In this document: in pieces, positions 1 through 8,608 of the stretch
Position numbering within the stretch: position 1 is the first letter of the stretch
How the letters are laid out: each line of letters starts with the position of its first letter
The notes under the pieces: model-generated
What the model saw: only the letters and a program-made list of their open reading frames with translations
Databases searched by the model: none
Told to the model about the DNA's origin: nothing
Position numbers and translations under genes: made by a program
Virus record (IMG/VR): IMGVR_UViG_3300027987_000091
Location: 1-20,814 of that record
Source: a virus
Length of the DNA stretch: 20,814 nt
Reading direction: 5' to 3' (one strand)

Positions 1-1
1 A

Positions 2-127
2 ATAAACACAAAAGAAGAAGAAAAACTAAAAGTGATAAAAGATATTCAGGATGAATTTTCAAGAGGTGAAGGAGTTATTTTTAGTATATTTTCAAATAAG
101 TTTCCATGTTACTTTTGTAAAAAATAG
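2..127 (+). CDS. C-terminal end of an upstream gene (partial)
   Basis: One frame is open from the first bases of the window to a TAG at 125-127, giving the last 41 residues of a protein whose start lies outside. The fragment is charged, beginning with a Lys/Glu-rich stretch and ending in a short aromatic tail with two cysteines (CYFCKK). The stop is 11 bases before the next gene and on the same strand, so it is probably the preceding member of the tail operon. The fragment is too short to assign a function, and a chance open frame at the window edge cannot be excluded. Confidence 0.4.
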   Translation: MNTKEEEKLKVIKDIQDEFSRGEGVIFSIFSNKFPCYFCKK

Positions 128-138
128 TAAATACATAA

Positions 139-1068
139 ATGAGTTTAACATTAGTAACAAATCCGGTAGGTAGTGCAGCAAGTAAATTCTTTGCAGGGTT
201 TCAGAAATGCGAGTTTGTGTTTAAGCGTGAGGACTTGGCGGTTACTTCTGTTGATAGTGGAGTCGATGCAAAAGCTAGAATAAATCATACAGGAGACTTG
301 ACCTCTGTTTTGTCGGCTGGTGGTTACGTATATCTATACTCAGAGGCGGCGGATTATACTTATAACGGTTCATTTGAGATTATTACGATTGTAGCCGGAC
401 AAATAACTGTTGATACTCCTTATATTCAATCAGGGACAGGGGGTTATATAAACTACCTGAAAAATTATTATGTAGAATTACAATGTGTTAATAAAACTTT
501 ATCAGATGTAAATTTATTACCGTTCAGTTTGCAAAGCGATGGCGATTCAGCCGGAAATATTACAATTGATGTATCGATAATTAACGAACTAAACAAGCAG
601 AGAGGCGCAATATCTCAGAGTGAATTGTCTGATAGTTTAACTGAATTTGAGATAAAATACAGACAGGTTTATTCAGGCAGTTCAGAAAGTTTTACACTTG
701 TGGATGATAAGCTCGTTATAATGCTTTACACAATCGATGAACCTGAACAGGACGCCATTTTAAACCAATTCGATTTACCTAAGATTTATCTAGGTTATCA
801 GGCCGCAATTGTAGCCGCAATTTTAGAACGTCCGGCGAGTTCAACATGTGAAATGCTTTATAATGAACTAGGAATTAATAAAAATTTATTAGTTTCTGGA
901 ACACTTGGAAATCAGGACGCGGATAAAAACGCTTTACTTATGTTTGAATGGCCTAAGGACTCAACCGTTAATGATCAGACTTATTATATTGAGTTTTATT
1001 TTATTATTAATGGTGTATTTGATTTTGCAACGCCTGATTTCGCTTATCCTGATTTTGTAACACAGTAA
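139..1068 (+). CDS. Putative phage tail/virion structural protein
   Basis: This 309-residue protein is rich in Thr, Ser, Val, Ile and Tyr and poor in charged clusters, as expected for a beta-rich virion protein. No signal peptide, membrane segment or catalytic motif is visible. It starts 11 bases after the preceding stop and lies just upstream of a tail-fibre-like gene. Residues about 45-105 alternate polar and hydrophobic positions in a beta-sandwich-like way, and the C-terminus is aromatic (repeated DFA/PDF motifs). I do not recognise a specific family. Position and composition point to a tail or baseplate component, possibly a fibre-anchoring or tip protein. The structural role is inferred from context. 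Confidence 0.55.
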   Translation: MSLTLVTNPVGSAASKFFAGFQKCEFVFKREDLAVTSVDSGVDAKARINHTGDLTSVLSAGGYVYLYSEAADYTYNGSFEIITIVAGQITVDTPYIQSGTGGYINYLKNYYVELQCVNKTLSDVNLLPFSLQSDGDSAGNITIDVSIINELNKQRGAISQSELSDSLTEFEIKYRQVYSGSSESFTLVDDKLVIMLYTIDEPEQDAILNQFDLPKIYLGYQAAIVAAILERPASSTCEMLYNELGINKNLLVSGTLGNQDADKNALLMFEWPKDSTVNDQTYYIEFYFIINGVFDFATPDFAYPDFVTQ

Positions 1069-1079
1069 AATATATAATT

Positions 1080-2093
1080 ATGTCAGATAGGAAAACAGCA
1101 AAAAGCAATATTGACACCCTCAACGTACCGAGCGTTACGAACGCCGTTCTAGGTGAAATACTAAAAGATGAGATATGTGACAATGTAGTTTTTAAAGAAG
1201 AGGTTTCGGAAACTCAACGGAGTGAAGTTCCGTTGATAACTTTAGATTTCACAACTAAAGACAGAATAGAGTTAACCCGTTTAGGGGGCTCTTTATCAAT
1301 CACAGTTTCAAATATTGGAGATGGTCAAGAAGTTTCTTTGCTTATATTTAAGACAAGCGGACAAACAGTTTCTTTTGTTGGTGTTACTGATATGACACCA
1401 GTTTTAGCAGACGTAACCGCATTGGATAGGGTTTTGTATTTTATAAAACGGGTAGGTTCATATTATTATGCAAAAGCGTGGGTTTCTATTGGGGCTGCAA
1501 CAACAACAAGAACAGGAGTTTTAAGGGTTGGAACACAAGGTCAGCATAACGCACTTTCCAGCACAAGTGTTGTTTGTGTGCCAGGGTATCTGCCTTTAAT
1601 GTCAACAGCTCAAAAAGGATTGTGTGAGGCGGCAGACACAGCGCAGATAGACGCTGGGCAAGATTTAGAGACAACTTCAAATGATCCGTTAGTTGTTGTT
1701 CCTTCTCAGTTGATAAGGAAATTAACAGAAGTTTATAATTATATTCAAGATAATCCATCTTGGCAGAACGCAGCATTGGTTAGTGGATGGACAGCTGGAT
1801 CATTACAGTATAAAGTATTATTTGGAAATATTGTTTTTTTGAAAGCCGTTGGCTTAAAGAGGTCTTCTAATATAACAGGAACAAGTAGAGTTCAGATATC
1901 TTTGCTAACATCAGGAATAAGACCTACATCTGGATATTTTACATTTTTATGTTCTGGTGAATATAGCGACGCTTCACGTCCTAGTATTCATAATTTGCAA
2001 GTAAGTTCAAGTTTAGGTCTTGAAATATCAGCGGAACCTGATGATTTTAACACGGCTGAAGGATTAGATTTTATGATTTCTTATATAAGATAA
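1080..2093 (+). CDS. Putative tail fibre / receptor-binding protein
   Basis: The 337-residue protein has a modular fibre layout. Residues about 1-135 form a beta-rich N-terminal part, probably for virion attachment. Residues about 179-211 resemble the widespread tail-fibre repeat (G-x-x-E/A-A-x-x-A-x-x-x-A-G-x-D, then a V-x-P-S/x-x-L ending): here KGLCEAADTAQIDAGQD and VVVPSQL. Residues about 228-337 resemble the fibre C-terminal domain that starts with a Trp, has a Y-K/R-x-x-G-x-x-V-F-L strand and an IRP segment (cf. LP-x-GYRP in tail tips). It follows the previous structural gene by 11 bases and leads into the next by one base. By family knowledge such proteins bind the host surface; the receptor is unknown. 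The fibre call is fairly safe, the receptor-binding role is inferred. Confidence 0.65.
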   Translation: MSDRKTAKSNIDTLNVPSVTNAVLGEILKDEICDNVVFKEEVSETQRSEVPLITLDFTTKDRIELTRLGGSLSITVSNIGDGQEVSLLIFKTSGQTVSFVGVTDMTPVLADVTALDRVLYFIKRVGSYYYAKAWVSIGAATTTRTGVLRVGTQGQHNALSSTSVVCVPGYLPLMSTAQKGLCEAADTAQIDAGQDLETTSNDPLVVVPSQLIRKLTEVYNYIQDNPSWQNAALVSGWTAGSLQYKVLFGNIVFLKAVGLKRSSNITGTSRVQISLLTSGIRPTSGYFTFLCSGEYSDASRPSIHNLQVSSSLGLEISAEPDDFNTAEGLDFMISYIR

Positions 2094-2094
2094 T

Positions 2095-2514
2095 ATGTCT
2101 AAAATATTTGAACTAATAAGACCAAAAAGCGTAATTGATTCGTTATATGAAGATTACGAATATCTAATTAGATGGATTGGTAGGGATGGTTCCGATTATC
2201 TGTATATGTTCTATGATGCTGAATTGCAGAAACGAATTGATAATGAAACCGTAAATCAGGAGGATAGCGATAATATACAGAGTCTTGTTGATAGAGTTGG
2301 TCAAAGCGTTACATTGACAGCTAATGACTTATCAAAATCTGACCTTGTTATTATTAGTCAAATACTTGAAAACACCTATGTTTCTAGATTAAAAAAAGAC
2401 GGTACTTTTGAAAGGTACGCCCCTGATTCAAATAGGTTTAGTTATCGCTTATTAGATGGTAGATATAATTTAGAATTTACATTAATAATGCCTGATATAA
2501 AATCATGGAGGTAA
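2095..2514 (+). CDS. Hypothetical protein in tail operon
   Basis: A 139-residue protein of mixed composition, with an acidic middle (residues about 50-65) and a C-terminal Arg/Tyr-rich part that looks beta-structured. It has no signal peptide or membrane segment. It begins one base after the fibre stop and overlaps the next gene by 10 bases, so it is translationally coupled on both sides. I do not recognise the family. Its place between a fibre and a large baseplate-type protein suggests a small baseplate or fibre-assembly component, but nothing in the sequence proves that. Confidence 0.6.
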   Translation: MSKIFELIRPKSVIDSLYEDYEYLIRWIGRDGSDYLYMFYDAELQKRIDNETVNQEDSDNIQSLVDRVGQSVTLTANDLSKSDLVIISQILENTYVSRLKKDGTFERYAPDSNRFSYRLLDGRYNLEFTLIMPDIKSWR

Positions 2515-4259
2515 AAGTAAACGGTGAGATAATTGAGCTTGGCAACAGCTATCCGGCTATTACCCGTAAAGCTTTTGATATAAACAACCCTTCAAATAGG
2601 TTTGCTGATATAACCAACCGTTTTGATTTACCAGACACTCAGGATAACAGGGAGAAATTTGAGCATCCTTACTCTGTTGGAAGTAATAACAGGGCTTTAG
2701 ATAAGAGTTACGATGTTGTTATATCTGATATTTTTGAGTTATTCAGAGGCAAAGGTTTTTTAAGCTCAGTAAAAAAGGGATCATTATCTTTGCAATGTGT
2801 TGATAATTCAAAGGACTTATTCAATGCTCTTAACGCGAAATTAAACACTGTTCTTTGGGATGATTATGATACGATATTAACACAAGCGGCTATTGATGCA
2901 CAGGATACTTACGATGTTGATAATTGTTGGATTTGGGGTAAAATGTGCTGTCATAGACAAGCAATTCAGGTAAATACAGATCAAACAACCGGAGATTCAC
3001 GGACAAAATACAGTCGCCCACAATTTAATTTAAACTCATTATTAAAAAGAGCAATTGAAGCGAAAGGCTATACATTTACTGAACCAGATGAACATTTAGC
3101 TATATCAAGTAATCACAAACAGTTTTTCTTCTCAGATTATCAAAAGAGTTTTTCTAATGTAACTTATAATCCTGTAGGTAGTTTGCAGATTACCGGATGG
3201 TCAACTTACGATTTTAAAGAGGCGAGCGTAACAGCTACCTCAACGACAGTAAAAGGATTATCAAAGCATAATTACAGGGTAAGGGGTTATTTCACAGCGG
3301 ATGAGGGTATTTCACTTAGGATTCATTCTGTTGACCAAGGAGGCACAAAGCATATTTACAACACAATTGCTTTACCTGAATCTGGATTCCTTGATTATGT
3401 TACAAGTGAGGTTTATAATGGTCCAACAGGAATGACTACTGATTTTTATTTAATCGGTACTGGATCAGTAACTTTTGAAGATGTTTTAATATATAAAATA
3501 GTTGATGAAAAGAATGAGGATTTAAGTACAAACCATTTTTTAGACCATTACATAAAAGCTTATGATAACTTACCAGACGATTTGACTTATAACGACCTTT
3601 GGAAACTTGTTTGTATTTTATTCAATAAATACCCGATTGTTGACACTTATAATAAGGTTTTTTCGTTCGGTACATTTGCGAACTTGAATAAACTTAACTC
3701 TGTTGATTGGTCAAGTAAGTTTATCATAGGAAGTGAAGATATAAGCAATAATTATTCAGGGTTAGCTCAAAAAAATAAATTAACTTGGGATAATGATATT
3801 ACGGTATTGTATAATCATGGTGATGAATATTTCTTAACTGATAATGAATCTTTACCAGCTGAACTAGATTATATAAAAATCCCTTTTTCATCTTCTATTG
3901 ATGTTCAGGTAAATTCAAATACTATTGCTCAGGTAGAAATTTACGATGACACTACAAGAATACCCGACAGAGATTTAAACAAAAGGGTTTTCTATATTAA
4001 TGGCGATAGGCTTGAATTTGATGAATTGCATTGGCTAGAGCTTAAAGAGTACTATTATAATGATTTTTTCAATTCTCTGTATCGTGTAAGAATGATAACC
4101 GCCGATTTTAATTTATCAAAATTAGATGTTTTTAATTGGGAGAAAAATAAATTAGTTTATATTGATTATTTTAAAACTACATTTTTTGTTTTAGAAATAA
4201 GTAATTTTATACCTGGAAGAAAAACTAAATGTAAATTATTGGCATATGGCCGGACTTAG
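2505..4259 (+). CDS. Putative distal tail / baseplate hub protein
   Basis: This 584-residue protein opens with a strand-rich N-terminal domain (residues about 1-110) containing an ITNRFDLPDT segment; openings of this style recur in large tail-tip proteins of Bacteroidetes siphophages, as far as I recall. Residues about 222-332 look like an inserted beta-sandwich resembling carbohydrate-binding modules: a GWSTYDF start, an aromatic R-V-R-G-Y-F strand, and a closing FEDVLIY strand typical of CBM-like domains. Residues about 350-584 return to a structural tail-protein pattern with many aromatic residues. It overlaps its upstream neighbour by 10 bases and the next gene by 14. Role: tail-tip structural platform, perhaps with glycan contact. 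The structural role is likely; the CBM-like insertion is by pattern only. Confidence 0.6.
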   Translation: MEVKVNGEIIELGNSYPAITRKAFDINNPSNRFADITNRFDLPDTQDNREKFEHPYSVGSNNRALDKSYDVVISDIFELFRGKGFLSSVKKGSLSLQCVDNSKDLFNALNAKLNTVLWDDYDTILTQAAIDAQDTYDVDNCWIWGKMCCHRQAIQVNTDQTTGDSRTKYSRPQFNLNSLLKRAIEAKGYTFTEPDEHLAISSNHKQFFFSDYQKSFSNVTYNPVGSLQITGWSTYDFKEASVTATSTTVKGLSKHNYRVRGYFTADEGISLRIHSVDQGGTKHIYNTIALPESGFLDYVTSEVYNGPTGMTTDFYLIGTGSVTFEDVLIYKIVDEKNEDLSTNHFLDHYIKAYDNLPDDLTYNDLWKLVCILFNKYPIVDTYNKVFSFGTFANLNKLNSVDWSSKFIIGSEDISNNYSGLAQKNKLTWDNDITVLYNHGDEYFLTDNESLPAELDYIKIPFSSSIDVQVNSNTIAQVEIYDDTTRIPDRDLNKRVFYINGDRLEFDELHWLELKEYYYNDFFNSLYRVRMITADFNLSKLDVFNWEKNKLVYIDYFKTTFFVLEISNFIPGRKTKCKLLAYGRT

Positions 4260-4689
4260 TGATGACATATCAAATCTAATCGAAAAGAAAGTAATAGCTT
4301 TTAAAGAAGATTTTTTAAGGTTATTGACTGGTGAGCGTGGTTTAACAATGGACAGTAGAGCTGTAGACAGTTTAACGGTTATTGTTAATGAGAATGAAAA
4401 ATTTGTATCGCTTGAAGCAGTAAATTATATTTATTATGTAATTCACGGTAGGAGACCTGGGAAATTTCCCCCACCTAACGAAAATGGTGAATGGCCTCTT
4501 CCTTATCCGGCGGCAAAACAAATAGCTGAGTTTGGGAATATTGAAAAATACAGACCTATTGCGAATATGTTCGATAAGATGTATAATGAATTAATTAGAG
4601 AAATAGAAAAAGAAAGTCAGGAAGTATCAACAGTATATGCAACGAAAGTTTTATCATTCAAAAATAAGCAGATATGGCAGAGACAGTAA
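4246..4689 (+). CDS. Putative tail-completion / minor tail protein
   Basis: A 147-residue protein with a helical N-terminus and a conspicuous HGRRPGKFPPP motif at residues about 67-77. A Gly-Arg-x-Pro-Gly-x-x-Pro motif of this kind is seen in small phage tail-completion or HK97-gp10-like proteins, which join the tail tube to its terminator or connector. It overlaps the baseplate gene by 14 bases and the tape-measure gene by 16, so the three are translationally coupled. The position next to the tape measure suits a tail-assembly role. The motif match is by eye and the exact function (terminator, completion or chaperone) is not settled. Confidence 0.5.
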   Translation: MAGLSDDISNLIEKKVIAFKEDFLRLLTGERGLTMDSRAVDSLTVIVNENEKFVSLEAVNYIYYVIHGRRPGKFPPPNENGEWPLPYPAAKQIAEFGNIEKYRPIANMFDKMYNELIREIEKESQEVSTVYATKVLSFKNKQIWQRQ

Positions 4690-7124
4690 TTAAAATAGAA
4701 TACGATACAGACGAAGCGCAAAAAAACGTTGATGATCTTGCGTTAAAAATAGATGGCCTTACAGAATCAAATAAGGTTTATCAAAAAGCTGTTAAGGATG
4801 CTAGAGCAGATTTAAAGAAAACTGATGACCAGTTAGCGCAAGAGGGTAAAACAAGAGAGAATCTTATTAATACTATTCAGAAAGGAACTATAAAACTTTC
4901 ACGTAATAAAGATGAGATCGCAGCAGCAAGAAAACAACGCTCTCAATCTATCCGTGAGATTAAAGGAGAGCAAACAGCTTTTGAGAAATTAACATCAGCA
5001 ATAGAAGATAGTAACGCAGAAACAAAAAAACAAAGCACTATTCTAGCCGACATGAAAGGGTCATTAAATAATTTTGGCGATTCTTTAACAAAAATACCTG
5101 GTCCAATTGGTGGGATTGTTTCAGGTTTAGGCGCAATGACAAAAGCCTCGTTATCATTTATTGCAACTCCTTTAGGTGCTATTCTTGCTGTTATAGTTGG
5201 TGCGGTTACCGCTTTAGTTGGGGTATTCAAACGTTCTGAGGATAGAATGAATAAAGTCAGGGTTTTAACTGGGAAGATTTCAGGAATATTCAAAGGTCTT
5301 CAAAAGATATTAGAGCCTTTGGTTGACTTTTTAATTGACGGTGTTGTTAAGGCTTTCGATGCAGTTGGAAAGGCAATAGATACAACTATAACATATTTAG
5401 AGAAATTATTACGATTTGCAGGCTGGGATTCAGCAGCAAATAAATTAAAAGTTTATACTGAACAGGTAGCAGAGACAGCTAAACAAGCCGGTATATTAGC
5501 GGAGAAAGAAGCGGAACTACAGAAAGCGCAAAGAAACACTAGATTAATTCAATTACAATATCAAAAAGATGCTGAGAAATTAAGGCAGATAAGGGATGAT
5601 GAAAGCAAAAGCATTGACGATAGAATAAAAGCAAATAAAGAACTAGGTGCAGTTTTACAAAAGCAGTTAAAAGAAGAGCTTGCGATTGCTCAACTTGCTT
5701 TAGAGGTTGCAAATAAACGCATCGAGGTTGATGGAGAAACAACAGAAACCCTTGATGCAAGGGCTGAAGTTTTAACAGAGATAGCGGATATACAAGAAAG
5801 GATAACAGGACAAGAATCTGAGCAGCTTGTAAATGTAAATTCTTTACTAAAAGAAAAAGCTGATTTAGAAAAAGCAGAAATTGAGCGTAAAGAAAAGCTT
5901 GCAAAAGCCGAACAAGATAAACTAGATAAAGAGTCGGAGGCATTAAAAAAAACAAACGAAGAAGCTGAAATTTTAGCGAAACAAAAAGAAGAACAAGAAG
6001 CATTAAGGAGAGGTAAAGCGATTGAAAAACTAGCAGAATTAAAACAAAAAGAGCTTGAGCTAGAAGCGAAAAGTTTTGAAGATAAGCGAAATTTACAGAT
6101 TAAAGCCTCAGAGGATGAGTTATTAAACATTAAAGGACAAAAAGATATTCTTAATGAAGAAATTGAACTAGCTGAATTTGAGCACAAACAGAGATTACAA
6201 GATATTGAGGCTGAATATCAAGATAATATTTCAAATCAAAGACAATTAGCATTAGACCAAGCAAAGGCAAATTTTCAGGAGATAATAAATGCTACAGCTG
6301 GAATGGCTGGAGAGCGTGTTAGTATAATGACGGATGCTTTCGGGAAATTAGCAACTATTAATTTTAAAGAAGTAACATCCGCAAAAGAAGGTTTTATGCA
6401 AATAGGACAAGCGGCACAAGGATTGACTAATTTAATAATTGCAGGAAATCAAAAGCAGCTGGATGATTTACAAGCTAAGAAAGATGCAGAATTAGAAGCA
6501 GCAGGAGAAAATACACAAGCAAAAGAGAGGATTGAAAGGAAGTTTGCTAAAAAATTAGCTGCATTAAAAAAACAACAGTTCATTGAAGATAAAGTAAAAT
6601 CTATAATTGATGCAACAATTTCAACCGCTTTAGGTGTTACTAAAGCTTTAGGAGCTGCACCTCCACCGCTTAATTTTGTGTTAGCTGGATTAGTAGGAGC
6701 CGCAGGAGCTGTTAATATTGGTTTGATAGCAAGACAAAAAGAGCCTAATTTTACAAGCGGCAATACTTTTGAACAAGGCGGTGTTATTGCGTCTGGTAAA
6801 AGTCATGCACAAGGCGGTATTAATGTATGGGGTGATAACGGGCAATACTTTGGAAACGTGCAAGGTAACGAGGCTATGTTCGTTATGAAAAAGGATGCAA
6901 CCGCAGAGATAGCAGCAATGAGTAGAATTAACGAGAGCCACGGAGGACGTTCTTATTTTGATCGTCCAGTTACTTATGCAGAAGATGGCGGTCAGTTATC
7001 AGGTAATAATATTGCAAAAGTTGTTAATGAAGAAATACAAAGAACACCTATATTTGTAAAAGTTGGCGATATCGAAACAGGATTAACCGACATGAATAAT
7101 GTTAAAAATGCAGGGGTTTTATAA
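4674..7124 (+). CDS. Tail tape measure protein
   Basis: At 816 residues this is the longest structural gene. It has long charged, Lys/Glu/Ala/Gln-rich heptad-like stretches (about residues 20-110 and 270-560), a hydrophobic Gly/Ala/Ile-rich segment (about 140-185) and a second Ala/Gly-rich segment (about 640-690). The C-terminal part has Gly-rich turns (GGVIASGKSHAQGG) seen in tape measures of this phage group. Tape measures set tail length during assembly and are ejected on infection. With the usual rule of about 1.5 angstrom per residue, 816 residues suggests a tail of roughly 120 nm. It overlaps the preceding gene by 16 bases and shares one base with the next (TAATG). Size, composition and context agree well. 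Confidence 0.85.
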   Translation: MAETVIKIEYDTDEAQKNVDDLALKIDGLTESNKVYQKAVKDARADLKKTDDQLAQEGKTRENLINTIQKGTIKLSRNKDEIAAARKQRSQSIREIKGEQTAFEKLTSAIEDSNAETKKQSTILADMKGSLNNFGDSLTKIPGPIGGIVSGLGAMTKASLSFIATPLGAILAVIVGAVTALVGVFKRSEDRMNKVRVLTGKISGIFKGLQKILEPLVDFLIDGVVKAFDAVGKAIDTTITYLEKLLRFAGWDSAANKLKVYTEQVAETAKQAGILAEKEAELQKAQRNTRLIQLQYQKDAEKLRQIRDDESKSIDDRIKANKELGAVLQKQLKEELAIAQLALEVANKRIEVDGETTETLDARAEVLTEIADIQERITGQESEQLVNVNSLLKEKADLEKAEIERKEKLAKAEQDKLDKESEALKKTNEEAEILAKQKEEQEALRRGKAIEKLAELKQKELELEAKSFEDKRNLQIKASEDELLNIKGQKDILNEEIELAEFEHKQRLQDIEAEYQDNISNQRQLALDQAKANFQEIINATAGMAGERVSIMTDAFGKLATINFKEVTSAKEGFMQIGQAAQGLTNLIIAGNQKQLDDLQAKKDAELEAAGENTQAKERIERKFAKKLAALKKQQFIEDKVKSIIDATISTALGVTKALGAAPPPLNFVLAGLVGAAGAVNIGLIARQKEPNFTSGNTFEQGGVIASGKSHAQGGINVWGDNGQYFGNVQGNEAMFVMKKDATAEIAAMSRINESHGGRSYFDRPVTYAEDGGQLSGNNIAKVVNEEIQRTPIFVKVGDIETGLTDMNNVKNAGVL

Positions 7125-7324
7125 TGAAAGGACGTGAAAAGTATATAAAAAAAAGATCAGATTTTTGTAAACTTGCAATGACTGATAAAAAAAAGGCAGC
7201 AACACAACTTCGAAGTATGGCAAGTGGGTTAGAGAATTGCCGGAATACATCCGATATAATTAACGCTTTATGTACTATTTTTGCGGTTTCCGAAAGAACG
7301 GTATTTAATGATTTGGTTAAATGA
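7124..7324 (+). CDS. Small HTH-like protein at the end of the tail operon
   Basis: A 66-residue basic protein that starts at the overlapping TAATG of the tape-measure stop. Residues 1-30 are Lys/Arg-rich. Residues about 41-66 can form two helices around a turn (FAVSERTVFNDL), resembling the recognition part of a small helix-turn-helix where S-x-R-T-V is typical of DNA-binding helices. It is the last gene before two tandem terminators. It could be a small regulator of late genes, a DNA-packaging accessory protein, or simply an unassigned protein. Translational coupling supports it being real; the DNA-binding role is inferred from the motif. Confidence 0.5.
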   Translation: MKGREKYIKKRSDFCKLAMTDKKKAATQLRSMASGLENCRNTSDIINALCTIFAVSERTVFNDLVK

Positions 7325-7343
7325 GAAAAGATTTGTAAATTTG
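7312..7343 (+). promoter_or_regulatory. Weak candidate promoter before the tandem terminators
   Basis: TTTG at 7312-7315 and TAAATTTG at 7336-7343 are separated by 20 bases, fitting the Bacteroidetes TTTG / TAnnTTTG pattern. Transcription would start near 7350 and meet the first terminator at about 7412, giving a short RNA of about 60 bases unless read through. In such AT-rich DNA this match could arise by chance. Confidence 0.2.
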
Positions 7344-7380
7344 ACTGACTTTATACTTAAGATATTTGTGATTTTCTTTT

Positions 7381-7412
7381 AAAAGCTCAGGTGAAAATAC
7401 TGAGTTTTTTTT
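7381..7412 (+). terminator. Intrinsic terminator, end of tail operon
   Basis: CTCAG (7386-7390) and CTGAG (7400-7404) form a stem around a nine-base loop, followed by eight T (7405-7412). The four A and one G before the stem can pair with the first T residues, extending it. It lies 60 bases after the last tail-operon stop. Confidence 0.75.
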
Positions 7413-7435
7413 GTTTATAACTGCAACCGTTACAC

Positions 7436-7468
7436 AAGCCTGTCAATTTACTTTGACGGGCTTTTTTT
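7436..7468 (+). terminator. Second intrinsic terminator, tandem to the first
   Basis: GCCTGTCA (7438-7445) pairs with TGACGGGC (7454-7461) with one G-U wobble, around an eight-base loop, followed by seven T (7462-7468). Flanking AA/TT can extend the stem. With the terminator 24 bases upstream it makes a strong double stop between the tail and head operons. Confidence 0.85.
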
Positions 7469-7502
7469 ATTTTGTACCATTGCTTTACATATTATAAAAG
7501 CT

Positions 7503-8606
7503 ATGGTTAAATTCCAATTATTTGAAGATGTTGTTAACGATGCCACACGGGCGGAATATGAGAAGCAAGGGAAAAAATGTATCTCATTAGACAGCTTCAA
7601 AAACTTTCTTAATGATAACAAAGGTCAAGATTTACAGTTTGACATATCAACCCTTGGGGGCGATCTCGCAACAGCAATCACTATTCACGATTTAATAAAA
7701 GCATATCCGAAAAAAACAGTTGCTAATATAATAGGGTTGACCGCTTCGGCTGGTACTGTTATAGCCGAAGCCTGTGATAGTGTTGTAATGTCTGAGAATG
7801 CTTTATTCTTAATTCATAATGGATGGAAAAATGTCACTGGTAATATTTACGATTTCCAAAAAGCGGTTGAAGATATGAGTAAGACCGATGCTATTATGGT
7901 AAAAATGTATCGAGAAAAAACAGGATTGCCGGACGCTAAGATCATTGATATTATGAAAGCTTCAGATTGGTTAACCGCTTACGAGGCATTGGAATATAAA
8001 TTTGTCGATAAAGTAGAAGAAACTCAAAATAAAATTGCTGCAAGCGCACTAATAGAAGGGGCGCAAGGCAAGGTAAATAATCAATTATTAAATAAATTAC
8101 AAGAAAAAATGAATTTATTCGGAAAAAAAGAGGAAAGAAAACCAGCTTTCCCTTTAGCACTTAAAGACGGTAATTTCTTGGCGATGAATGCCGAGGAGGC
8201 CGCTAAAGGTGTTGAGGTTACGCCCCTCGGAGTTTTTGCGCTAGAGGATGGCGATTATCAATTGACTGATGGTCGAATGATAAGAGTTATTAAAAATGCT
8301 GATGGTAGTTATCAGATCGAAGATGTTATGGAAGAGCAACCAGCGGCTCAATTATCAGCAGAGCAAATGATTGAAACAGTTGCACAAATGCTAACCGCTT
8401 CTGAGGCTAAAATCGAATCGTTGATTGAGGTAAAATTAAAGCCTTTATCTGCGATGGTATCTACTCACAAGCCTGAAAAGATACAGCCAGTTGTTAACGC
8501 TTCGGCAAATGTTAATGCTTTTATTAGCGATGATCTTACAGAGAGAATTGAAGCAAAAAGAGCTGAGCAAAAAGCGGCTGCAAAAGCTAAAAGAGGAGGG
8601 AATTAA
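7503..8606 (+). CDS. ClpP-like prohead protease with C-terminal scaffold-like region
   Basis: The 367-residue protein has a ClpP/S14-type serine protease domain in residues about 1-180. Ser82 sits in TASAG, His105 in LFLIHNGW, and Asp155 in the SDWLTAYEALEY segment that matches the region carrying the ClpP catalytic Asp; STLGGD (49-54) matches the oxyanion-side Gly-Gly strand. Phage relatives cleave scaffold and capsid proteins during prohead maturation. Residues about 200-367 are not protease-like: Glu/Ala/Lys/Gln-rich and helical, ending in a basic tail (AKAKRGGN), as in protease-scaffold fusions. It directly precedes the major capsid gene and is the first gene of the head operon. The ATG follows the second terminator by 34 bases. 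Protease call strong; scaffold role inferred. Confidence 0.85.
   Translation: MVKFQLFEDVVNDATRAEYEKQGKKCISLDSFKNFLNDNKGQDLQFDISTLGGDLATAITIHDLIKAYPKKTVANIIGLTASAGTVIAEACDSVVMSENALFLIHNGWKNVTGNIYDFQKAVEDMSKTDAIMVKMYREKTGLPDAKIIDIMKASDWLTAYEALEYKFVDKVEETQNKIAASALIEGAQGKVNNQLLNKLQEKMNLFGKKEERKPAFPLALKDGNFLAMNAEEAAKGVEVTPLGVFALEDGDYQLTDGRMIRVIKNADGSYQIEDVMEEQPAAQLSAEQMIETVAQMLTASEAKIESLIEVKLKPLSAMVSTHKPEKIQPVVNASANVNAFISDDLTERIEAKRAEQKAAAKAKRGGN
8593..8600 (+). promoter_or_regulatory. Strong Shine-Dalgarno for the capsid gene
   Basis: GAGGAGGG lies eight bases before the ATG at 8609. Most other starts in the window have A-rich leaders without such a site, so this one stands out and fixes the start. 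Confidence 0.7.
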
Positions 8607-8608
8607 TC

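Noticed and set aside
1486-1776. 96-aa minus-strand ORF
   Set aside because: Shadow of the tail-fibre gene; no supporting context.
5539-6003. 154-aa Leu/Phe-rich minus-strand ORF
   Set aside because: Shadow of the tape-measure coiled coil; antisense of Lys/Glu-rich codons gives Leu/Phe/Ser-rich nonsense.
5690-6187. 165-aa Ser/Phe-rich minus-strand ORF
   Set aside because: Same reason: antisense shadow of the tape-measure gene with extreme composition.
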